A DNA stretch of 64,000 nucleotides from Asparagopsis taxiformis (taxonomy: Eukaryota; Rhodophyta; Florideophyceae; Bonnemaisoniales; Bonnemaisoniaceae). Below, one piece after another: positions 40,540 to 49,127 of the stretch (positions are counted from its first letter, which is position 1; the number at the start of each line of letters is the position of its first letter). The DNA lies in contig JALQPE010002108.1 of assembly GCA_030407315.1 (NCBI GenBank), forward strand, positions 29,934 through 93,933. Direction: 5' to 3'. A program made the translations under genes and the position numbers. The notes under the pieces were generated by a model. The model worked only from the letters and a program-made list of their open reading frames with translations, did not search any database and had not been told where the DNA came from.

Positions 40540-42824
40540 ATGCCGCCGCGTATTGCGAAGAAAGCTCCAAAGCCTCCGGGCCTCCAGAAAACCCGGTCAG
40601 CAGCTGCTGTATCGAGTGCCCGACAATCCCGTGCGAAGAAGCGGTCTGGGCCTACCGGCAGCATTGAACCGCGGTCCGGTAGTCGCAAGACGGACCGGCG
40701 CAGAACTGGGGATCCGCAGCGAGAAAGTGAGGAAGGAGGAACGGCGCGGAGAGAGATGGGGCTTGACCGAGGCAAGCGTGCTCGCAGGGACAGTGAACAT
40801 CATGATGATGACATGATAGTGGCTCAAAACATGTTGGAATTGCGGCAGAGTGCTATGGCAAAGGTAGTTCCTCCCGGGTTGGCAGATGCGGAGGTGCTGC
40901 AGACGGAGTCCCAGCCGGGGGTTCCGAGACACTGGAGGCTGTGACCCCCACTGCGCCAACTATGCCGAGTACATCAGCCCCAGCAGGTAATGCAGTCAGG
41001 GACCCGAGGATAGCGGCAAGGGATGTTGTTTCTGAGCAACGTTCACAGGATGCCAACTATCATCGGCGGTCAGGTGGTACTGAGGGGAGAGAGCAGCCGG
41101 AGTGCGGGCCTCGTCACAACAGACTGTCATTGGTGCCAAATATGCGCGTAACGCCCCCGCGACGTCAGGCTATTGGCGATGGAGGACATCATATTCCCGA
41201 TAGCGTGGGAGATGGGGGGACGGTGAGGGCAGAGAGGTTGCATCCGCCGGAATCCATCGATTTAATGGCGAGTCGCATCAATGCGCAGAAGAAGAAGATC
41301 GCGGAGCTGGAAAAAAAAGTGTTTAGCCAGGACATAGCAAACAAGGCGCTCACCACGGAGATTGTTGCGTTGGAGGCTAAGGTGAAGACTCTGCAGGCGG
41401 AAAATGCCAGCCTTACTGCAATTGCGAGAACAGGTAGAATCAGTGATCACGGTGGCGGTAAGTCGAAAATACAGAAAGCCATTCCTGTGAAATACCTTGG
41501 AGTTCTTAGGGCGGTTGAGGAAAACCTGACAAAGTGGTGCAAGAACGAGACTATGGAGCTGGACCCTATAGCGGAACAAACGCAGAGACGTTGGACTGGA
41601 CGTACCATCGAGGTAGAGCCGGTAGAAGGGACACTTTGGAGCGAAAACGGTGTAGGATATATTGCTACCCCTCCGGGCTATATCATCAAGAATCTGCAGT
41701 GGTATACACCTTCGTACAGGGACGAGAGTGATCTGCTGAATGACTTGGTGCGACACGTACTGCGTCAAAGTCCGTGGTGTGATGTGTTTTCCGATGAGGA
41801 GCAGCGTGTGTGCTGTCAAGAGGCTGTGGCGGGGAGCAAGGAATTGAAAGTGAAGGTGACGCAGAAACTGTCCGACGTGATGAGTGCACGGAAGCGTAAT
41901 GCGAGGGACAGATTGTTCGGTTCGCTGGGGTACACGAAATTAATGTCTAGATGCACGATGCTGACGACGCGAGCTGAGATGGACGAGCGAGAGGAACAAA
42001 AGCGCGAAGCGTCTGAGAAGCTTTTGAAACGGGAAAGTAACGGTGATTTGGATATGGGGAGGTGGCGAACGGCACCGTTCTCAGAGCTGCGATACAGCAA
42101 AGGCTTGGTTCCTGACAGCTTCGAAATGGAAGTGAATGGTGATGCATGGTTTAACAACCGAGTAGCTGTGAATGTGCTGGACATCTTCAGGGGTTATTCG
42201 ATACGACCAGAACAAGTAATGGACATAGAGACGAGCATACTAACGCTGGCGCGCCTGGATGCTTGGCTAGTGACTACTGTGGAGTGTTTGGATGAACCGA
42301 AGGGGAAAGGAGGTGCACGGCAGAAGGAGTTTACAAGGCGGTACAGTCAATATGTGGGGGTAGCTTTTCAGCAATTAGTTGGTATGGTGGTGTACTGCAT
42401 GTCTTGTCTCCAAGGCTCGCAAGCAAGGGAAGAAACGGACGTTGTCGAGAGCGAACAGCGGACTAGTGCACAGTCACGGCATGTGTTTGCAAGCCGTACT
42501 GTGACGAGAGAGGCTGTTGAAGTGTGGCAAAGCGGAGAGGGGTCTGGAATTGTTCATGTCGTTGATGATGTAAACCGCTGCTCATCACTTGTTCTAGTGT
42601 CCGAGGATTGGATTCAATCGCATATTACGTCAAACCTCGGTGCTGTAATGGATTGTGTGATTGCGCAAGGACTAATTGGCGCAGAACTTTTCGTCGTTGA
42701 CCCATATGCTGGACACCTGAGTGCAAACCTGAATGTCGAAATCAATGCCCCACAGTATGGGGGCATGGAGCGGCGCCATGCAGCCACTGCTGATAACGGT
42801 TTTGGCGTAATGGAGGATGGTTGA
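40540..42824 (+). CDS. Coiled-coil element protein (one frame change)
   Basis: ATG at 40540 opens a basic, Pro/Arg/Ser-rich segment of about 134 codons (nuclear-localisation-like RKTDRRRTG and GKRARRD). Near 40900-40944 the open frame changes, and 627 codons follow to 42824; a frameshift or a very short intron could account for this. The second frame has a clear coiled coil at 41265-41430 (AQKKKIAELEKKV...LEAKVKTLQAENASL), a conserved block around CDVFSDEEQ...VTQKLSDVMSA...RDRLFGSLGY, and a helical C-terminus. It resembles the gene split by the copia element at 14.8-22.7 kb. It is convergent with the transposase gene, with 77 bases between the stops. Perhaps an accessory protein of transposition; no enzyme motif was seen. 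Confidence 0.6.
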
Positions 42825-42901
42825 AATTAGTGCAGTAAATGTGACGTTGACTAGAAGGTTTATCATGTAGTACATTATCAATAGAGTGCTGCGATTTAGA
42901 T

Positions 42902-45900
42902 TTATTCTTCTTCATTATCATCTGTGAATTGGTAATCAGTGTTGGTGTAGAAGCGGTTGAGATAGAAACGGTGGTCCGACCAGTGCATTTGTTTCGTAAA
43001 TGGCTTGACTGGAAAGTTACTTCGTACGATGTGCACGGTGCCAGATATAGTAGATGCAGGAATGAGGTCAAACCAAGGACCACCTGCACTGTGGGATGCA
43101 GTGTCATTGCTGTCAACGGATCCGTTGTCCGGGTCCCATGTGGACCACTTTAAACAAATGCACCCAAGTGATTTTTCCACAGCGGTTTTTGGGGCAAAGC
43201 AGGTCATATACTGAACGAAAGCGAGTTCTACAGGTTGAAACAGGTTTGGAGACTGCAGGCGTACCAGTGCCAGGACGCGCCCTACCCATATGGTTCTGTA
43301 GTCATCGGCAGTTCCGGAGATGACGACAAAGGAGTACTGCGATCTCTTTGCGGGGCCGAACGATGAAGTTGCAAAGACGCGCTGCTGCTTGTGCCTCGAC
43401 ACGTTTGTGGGGCGAAGCATGCCACTGTGCGGGTCAAAGTCGTCGGCATCTGGGACGTACCCTCCCATGACGTAGGCGGACTTTACCACGGTGACGGAAA
43501 TGTCCATGTCATGTATTGGAGGGCCTTCTGCCGTGGCGCGCAGTCTAGCGAGGGTGAGGAACGCTTGTGCAGCTGTGTCACCGAGTTGCTGGAATAGCGT
43601 TATGGTGCCAGACGGGAACGAGGAGTTGTGCAGAGGCAAAAGAGTGGCAGGATCGGGCTGTCCGTCGATATCTGCAACGAGGAGGGTTGCATCGGGCAGC
43701 AGGGAGGCAAAGTCGTGCAGTGCAACGGTGAATCCGTCGCGAACGAGTACTGCACCGTCTGTGGGCGATATCATGCGTGGGTTTCCCAATGTGTTCGATG
43801 GGGTGTGACCAGTTGGAGTGGCCAAGGAGAATTCCATGTGGCGAATAGTCTCTTCCATGGCTGTGGAGCGCCTTCGAGAGGTTTTCCTATAACTCTGTTT
43901 GAACAGAAGATGCGAGTGTTCGTAGGGGCCTGCATCAATGTGTTCCAGGGCGCCATATCTCTGCAAGTCACCGGGAAGATGGTCTAGAAGATGGAACTTG
44001 AAAGTTTTGAGACCTGTGGTGTGGAATGGGCCGAGGGTGGAGAGCATTGATTGTTTGAAATAGGAAATGGAGTTTTGGAGGCTTTCTAGTTCGGCGGCAG
44101 TCCAGTGCTTGATGCGACCGCGTTTCATGACCCATGCGACGAGGTCAGAGTATTGCGTGCAGATGGAAGTGAGGGGGGCTGTATCTACTTCGTCACAGCA
44201 TGTGTCAATGAATGCTGCGATGAAAGGGAACACCATGTCGACATGGTGATAGTCTTTGGCTGCGAGCATGCCGCGTATGCCGTCCTCCGTGAAGAGGCCG
44301 TTCAAATTGGTGCCCTTCTCACCCTTGGAGAAGTCGACATGAAGACCGGTGATGTAGTAGTCGCGTTCGATAGCGGACAGAATGCTGTTTGAGCCGGCGA
44401 GGATGGATTTTTTCACCTTCTTGAAGGTGCGAGGTGTCCCGGAATGGGAGGCAGTGGTGGTGGTGAGGTCTGGGGAGCTGAGGCGGTGGACAATGCACTG
44501 TTTGATGAGCTTTGAGATGCCGAGGTGGAGATTGTGCAGAGGCTCGAAGGAGAAAATGTTGTAGGGGTCTAGGGGACTGTTGGTGGGTAAAAGAGCGGTC
44601 GATTCGAGGACAGAGTGTTGTTCGAGGAGGGAGAGAGCTTCGAGCGGAGCAGTTGTATGCTCCTGAGCGCTCTCTTGGCGTGCAGAGCGTGTATCATCGA
44701 GGGAGCGGGGCTGGTGTGGCGCGCTGGATTCAAGTTGAGTGGCGGGGATGTAGCAGCGGTGGCAGGGATGTGTGGTGGTAGTGCTGTTGCGAGTGCATGA
44801 CAGCTCTTTGGCCTCTGGAAAGTCGCAGCAATAATTGGCTAGGATGGGAAAGCATTGGCGGGCAGTTGCAGTGGAGTCTGTGCAGGGGAACCCGGAAGAG
44901 AACGCGGTGGATAGGGACGAAAACACTTTTTCGAGTGCTTTATGAAGAATATCAATTTTGCGAGCGCGACTAGCAGAACTAGAGGTTGTCGGCATTTCAT
45001 CACCGAACAAGGCGTTGGACGAAGGGTTAACAATGTACGGAAGATACCCGACGATGGTGAGGCCGGTACGGATGCAGTGGCGACGGAGGGGGGCGGAGAA
45101 GTTGAGCAGTGTGACGTGTATGGGGTATGCGACGATTGCGGAGCTCTTGAGGCTTGTGCTGCTCTTGTCGGAGTACACTTGGAGGAGGCCGGCAAAGGAG
45201 GAAGCGGTGGGATCATTTTCCTCTGCCCATACGACCTGTGGATCTTCCGAGAGCTGCACGCGCTGTCTAGTAACCTGGTGCAGCGTTTTCGCGAATTCTG
45301 TGTGTAGGGGATGAGAAAATATTGCGGTGCCGTCTGGGGCGGTCTGTGGGGAGGGGTGGAAGAGAGTATTTTGGTCGTTAGCCAGTGCTAACTGCCTGCG
45401 GAGCATGTCGACTGGGTCGCGGAGGTACAGCTGTGCCGAGTACTTACCAGTTTTGTCTGGAATGATGTGGCTCTTGTAACCTTCGGTGCGGAAATGTGTT
45501 TCGACCATGGAAGCGGTAACGTGGCGACATTCTTCTACGGTGCGAACGGCGCTGTTGAACTTTTCTAGGGAGAATGCGGGGTCTTGTAGGATGGTGATGA
45601 CTTCGCTCACGCGGCCAGCGCCGGCCTTGTACTCGAGGGTTGTGAGACTGGCGGCGAGGGATTGCACGAGGAGGTCTGCGCGGGAGGGGGTTGAGGTTGG
45701 TGGCAGTGAAGCGTCACAGGGTGAGTCGCTGGAGGAAGCACGACCAGATTCTGGGTCTGGGGAGCTGGGTTGCGGGGAATCATGGTCGCCGTTTCGAGCA
45801 GGCTCATGGGTGACGGCAGGGACACGAGCGTTGTTGAAATGTTGGGGAGAGGGGTTGAAACGGTAGCGACACGTTCGCTCATGCAGCGCGAGCGCATAAG

Positions 45901-45943
45901 CATCTACGCAGTAGTAGAAGCACCCTTCATACTTGCATTCCAT
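42902..45943 (-). CDS. Plavaka/CACTA-like DDE transposase, apparently intact
   Basis: 1013 codons without interruption. Residues 3-25: zinc finger CKYEGC...LALHERTC, as expected at the start of Plavaka-type transposases. 255-300: LLQVYSDKSSTS...AYPIHVTLLNF...GLTIVGYLP, with the first catalytic Asp at 259. 364-400: CFPILANYCCDFPEAKELSC...HPCHRCYIP, second Asp at 374 with the following Cys pair. 460-480: DPYNIFSFEPLHNLHLGISK. 668-690: HIDAGPYEHSHLLFKQSYRKTSRR, likely catalytic Glu at 675. The order D-D-PC..C-LH..G-E..H...K is the family signature. It would cut and join element ends. As the only intact transposase in the window, it is the best driver for the 25.9-48.6 kb unit. Confidence 0.8.
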   Translation of the reverse strand: MECKYEGCFYYCVDAYALALHERTCRYRFNPSPQHFNNARVPAVTHEPARNGDHDSPQPSSPDPESGRASSSDSPCDASLPPTSTPSRADLLVQSLAASLTTLEYKAGAGRVSEVITILQDPAFSLEKFNSAVRTVEECRHVTASMVETHFRTEGYKSHIIPDKTGKYSAQLYLRDPVDMLRRQLALANDQNTLFHPSPQTAPDGTAIFSHPLHTEFAKTLHQVTRQRVQLSEDPQVVWAEENDPTASSFAGLLQVYSDKSSTSLKSSAIVAYPIHVTLLNFSAPLRRHCIRTGLTIVGYLPYIVNPSSNALFGDEMPTTSSSASRARKIDILHKALEKVFSSLSTAFSSGFPCTDSTATARQCFPILANYCCDFPEAKELSCTRNSTTTTHPCHRCYIPATQLESSAPHQPRSLDDTRSARQESAQEHTTAPLEALSLLEQHSVLESTALLPTNSPLDPYNIFSFEPLHNLHLGISKLIKQCIVHRLSSPDLTTTTASHSGTPRTFKKVKKSILAGSNSILSAIERDYYITGLHVDFSKGEKGTNLNGLFTEDGIRGMLAAKDYHHVDMVFPFIAAFIDTCCDEVDTAPLTSICTQYSDLVAWVMKRGRIKHWTAAELESLQNSISYFKQSMLSTLGPFHTTGLKTFKFHLLDHLPGDLQRYGALEHIDAGPYEHSHLLFKQSYRKTSRRRSTAMEETIRHMEFSLATPTGHTPSNTLGNPRMISPTDGAVLVRDGFTVALHDFASLLPDATLLVADIDGQPDPATLLPLHNSSFPSGTITLFQQLGDTAAQAFLTLARLRATAEGPPIHDMDISVTVVKSAYVMGGYVPDADDFDPHSGMLRPTNVSRHKQQRVFATSSFGPAKRSQYSFVVISGTADDYRTIWVGRVLALVRLQSPNLFQPVELAFVQYMTCFAPKTAVEKSLGCICLKWSTWDPDNGSVDSNDTASHSAGGPWFDLIPASTISGTVHIVRSNFPVKPFTKQMHWSDHRFYLNRFYTNTDYQFTDDNEEE

Positions 45944-46550
45944 GTCGAGTTTTGACGCAAAAGGGAGGATTGCGAGCTGAACAGGGGAGACTGTGCCGTC
46001 CAGATGCGACCAATTTTATTTTTGTGGTGCTTTCGAGACTTGGAATGTAACGTGTTCGTAGTTTTTTGGGTAGTAGTTTTGTGCTCACTCCAGCTGACAT
46101 CCCAACGGTGGAATTTAACCGAGAGTTCAATCATTTCCAACTGTTACATCACATTGCGTGCTGGCAACGTGTGCATGGAAGGACGAACGACTGCCCTGGG
46201 AGATGAATTTTCAATTAATTCATTTGTAATAATAAACTTTTTTATTTCCAAACTTCGTGGAATCTGAATGTGCTTTACAGCGGATATGCCACGGATCATG
46301 TAAGGAAAGCAAATGGATTCTCATATATATGATTATATGTTTATATTCGTTGTTCTCGATCCGGATCTCATTGTTCGGGGAATCAGAGACCATGGCTTGG
46401 GCCATACTCAATCTCACTGCCGGCGATGATTTCGAGTATGCACAGCAAGACTTAAGCGGACGCTGAAAGCTGTCCGGTCGACGCCGCAGGCTCCACTCCG
46501 CCCTCATCACCGACTGAGATTCTTTGACCGCCTTTGCTTTGTTTAGTGTA
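45944..46550. other. Upstream of the transposase, then unassigned DNA
   Basis: The first 200 bases are probably the transposase promoter. No supported ORF. Confidence 0.3.
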
Positions 46551-47720
46551 GAGGATGGACGAACGTACGTGCGCGAATCTTGAGGGTATGCATTGAGGGA
46601 AGCGTGGGTTTTGAGTCTGACTATTTCCGTTGATGCGATATTTTTCATTGGAAGCCTGTTGACTCATGGTGTGTATTGAGCGGAGGATGGAAGAGAGGTA
46701 CGTGAAGTTTTGAAAGTATGCTGTGAGGGAAGGTTGGTTTTGAGTCTGACTGTTGTGGTTGATTCCGATGTTGTGTAGATGATGCAGGAATGTTGATGAC
46801 GGAAGGTAAGTTTCATTGAGTGCCAAGATGTGCTTTGCGAAGATATGGACTGCTGACTATGATTATTATTCATTGCAAGGTTTTTGGATCATGGTTTGTA
46901 TTGTGTGTAGGATGGATGAGAGGTACATTTGCGAGTTCTCAGGGTATGTAGCGAGGGAAACGTTGGTTTTCAATCTGACTGTTGCGATTGAATCCGATGT
47001 TGCGTAGGTGATGGAGGAATAGTGATGACGGAAGGTAAGTCACATTGGGCGCCCAGACCGGTTGTGCGAAGATGCGGAATGCTGACTACTTTTCTTGGCT
47101 ACACGATTACGTGATTTATGGTTTTTATTGTGTGCAGGATGGAACAGGTAAGGTAAGTGTGCGAGTTTTGAAAGTAAGCAGCGAGGGAAGGTTGGTTTTG
47201 AGTCTGACTATTTCCGTTGATGCGATATTTTTCATTGGAAGCCTATTGAGTCATGGTGTGTATTGTGTGGAGCGAAGGTAAGTGTGCGAGTTTTGAAAGT
47301 AAGCTGCGAGGGAAGGTTGGTTTTGAGTCTGACTGTTGTGGTTGATTCCGATGTTGTGTAGATGATGCAGGAATGTTGATGACAGAAGGTAAGTTTCACT
47401 GAGCACCAAGACTTGTTTTGCGAAGATATGGACTGCTGACTTTGATTATTCATTGCAAGGTTTTTGGATCATGGTTTGTATTTTGTGTAGGATGGATGAT
47501 TCAGTCATCCTCTCGGAGAGGTAAGTAAGGGAGTTTCTAGGATATCTGTCGTGGTAAGCGTTGCTTTTGAATCTGACTGTTGGGGTTGATGTTTTGTATG
47601 TGATGCAGGAGTGGTGAAGCAGGAACGGCAGGACTGAAGGAGAGTGAAGAAGGGATGTAGGAAGATGGGGAATGAAGCTGTGAGGTGTTTCTGGTATGTG
47701 TATATTTTGGGGCATACGAT
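46550..47720 (+). repeat. Tandem array with repeated splice-signal cassettes
   Basis: Units of roughly 110-240 bp repeat with GTTGGTTTTGAGTCTGACT (near 46734, 46967, 47193, 47318 and 47560). Three units carry a near-identical 18-base segment (46788-46805, 47017-47034 and 47371-47388; GAATGTTGATGACGGAAG type) preceded by AG and followed by GTAAGT. Each intervening stretch holds a CTGAC branch-like word and ends in TGTGTAG or TGTGCAG before GGATGGA. The array thus resembles duplicated micro-exons with their introns. No long ORF joins them. Confidence 0.55.
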
Positions 47721-48210
47721 AGAAGTGAGAGTGCGTTTCAAGTGGTGTAAGATTTTGCTGACCATGTTCGTGTTTGATGTCTTGATGATTTAATGGGCTG
47801 GGGTGGTGTCGAGGAAAGCGGGGATGGTATTGGGAAGGAGCGTATTTTTTGTAATCTAGGTCGTGAGGGTTCTTGAAGTATGTGCGGATGGTGGTGCATG
47901 GCGTTCGGATGGTAGGGAGAACGCGATAGTGAGGGAGATGGGTGATCGACGATATGCTGACAGGTATTTTGTATTCTGGCTGGATACGTATTTCGTATTC
48001 TATACCCGTATTCTGGCTGGATACGTATTTCCTATTCTAACCGGGTATTTATTTCCTATTCTGACCAGATATGTATTCCCTATTCTAGAGAGACGTATTG
48101 TATACGAGCAGTTTCCTAAATGAGAGAATAAAATACGGTCCGATATGGGCCCTGAATTTACCATCCGCTGTAATTTCTTCCCTCCCGGTTTTCGCTGATA
48201 TATTGTATAC
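47721..48210. other. Short GGATACGTATTTC-type repeats, no gene
   Basis: At about 47960-48085 the phrase TACGTATTTCSTATTCT and variants repeat four to five times. Otherwise unassigned. Confidence 0.4.
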
Positions 48211-48426
48211 TGGATGTCGGGTCCTAGTATTCCGCCATATGTACTAGAGAAAGTGGATGTCGGGTCCTAGTATTCCGCCATATGTACTAGAGAAAGTGGA
48301 TGTCGGGTCCTAGTATTCCGCCATATGTACTAGAGAAAGTGGATGTCGGGTCCTAGTATTCCGCCATATGTACTAGAGAAAGTGGATGTCGGGCCCTAGT
48401 ATTCCGCCATATGTACTAGAGAAAGT
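48211..48426 (+). repeat. 43-bp tandem repeat, five copies
   Basis: GGATGTCGGGTCCTAGTATT followed by CCGCCATATGTACTAGAGAAAGT repeats at 48211, 48254, 48297, 48340 and 48383; I noticed one base change (GGGCCC in the fifth copy). The last copy runs into GGACGTCCGC, so it belongs to the right subterminal repeat region. Confidence 0.9.
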
Positions 48427-48557
48427 GGACGTCCGCATCCAAAAATTTTTATTTTTTTTGGACGCGGACGTTCATTTGTTCTAGTAAATCTCGGGGCCTA
48501 CTAGGACCCGTACTAGAGAGACTGGACGTCCGCGTCCACTTCCGAAAACACAGACGA
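48427..48557 (-). repeat. Right GGACGTCC terminal repeat region
   Basis: Reads inward on the minus strand as the counterpart of 25890-26120. It has GGACGTCCGC twice around an A/T tract and the shared terminal block at 48522-48557. Confidence 0.6.
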
Positions 48558-48574
48558 GGTGCAGCAATTCTATT

Positions 48575-48790
48575 GGCTTCGCAACGCGGCGGCCAATAGA
48601 ATTACTGCACCTGGGCTTTGCCATGCCCAATAATACCCGGTATTATTTTGGCATGGCAAAGCCCAAGTGCAGCAATTCATTGGCTCTCATGAACGCATGG
48701 CCGCAGGAATTGCTGCACCTGGGCTTTGCCATGCCAAAATAATACCCGGTATTATTTTGGGTGTGGCCAGCCCAAGTGCAGCTCTGCCAT
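48575..48790. repeat. Hairpin array with AATAATACCCGGTATT palindromes
   Basis: Two copies of a palindrome of about 50 bp centred on ACCCGGT (near 48637 and 48746), with arms GGGCTTTGCCATGCC. They alternate with GTGCAGCAATT...AATTGCTGCAC stem-loops. The same ACCCGGT-centred palindrome flanks both neighbouring ParB-Ox genes (52.56-52.82 and 56.9-57.4 kb). Confidence 0.8.
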
Positions 48791-49127
48791 TGGCTGCCAG
48801 GTTTGCATCTCAACTACAGTTAGTATACTAAGAAGAACAATTCAAGACCTTGGTTACTCGAGTGATGTGGAATTGTGGCAGTCTTGCAAAACTGTGCCAT
48901 GCATGTAGGAAAGGAAAAGAGATCAGTCTGTACGATGTAGGGTGTAGAAGCTATGCGGGGTGAGAGGTAGAGGAACTCTAATAGTGCAGTAGACTGACCG
49001 TGCTAATATTTTCAAAGTCGTGAATAGGAGTAGATTTAGTTGTGGTAAAGGAAGTATACTACCGAAGCTAGCTTAGGATTGGCAGATGCTGCCTGTAGAG
49101 GGAGAGGCAAAGCAGTATTCTTGCAGA
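48791..49127. other. No gene recognised
   Basis: Follows the hairpin array and includes the 3' flank of the minus-strand gene ending at 49128. Nothing else was seen. Confidence 0.35.

Larger units (their letters stand above)
25890..48557. mobile_element. Putative 22.7-kb cargo-carrying Plavaka/CACTA-like transposon
   Basis: The left end (25890 inward: TCGTCTGTGTTCTCGGAAAT, then GGACGCGGACGTCC) matches the right end (48557 inward on the opposite strand: TCGTCTGTGTTTTCGGAAGT, then GGACGCGGACGTCC). Both ends continue into CTAGTA...GGACGTCC-type subterminal repeats. GGACGTCC and GGATGTCC also recur in every 200-bp repeat inside. The interval carries four long genes: ParB-Ox, methyltransferase-SET, coiled coil and a Plavaka-like transposase. 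No target-site duplication was found and the ends could be dispersed repeats, so the unit is an inference from inverted ends, shared motifs and gene integrity. Confidence 0.45.

Noticed and set aside
48211..48426. CRISPR array
   Set aside because: The repeats are contiguous without unique spacers, and the genome is eukaryotic; it is a simple tandem repeat. The same applies to 5670-6330 and 56905-57400.
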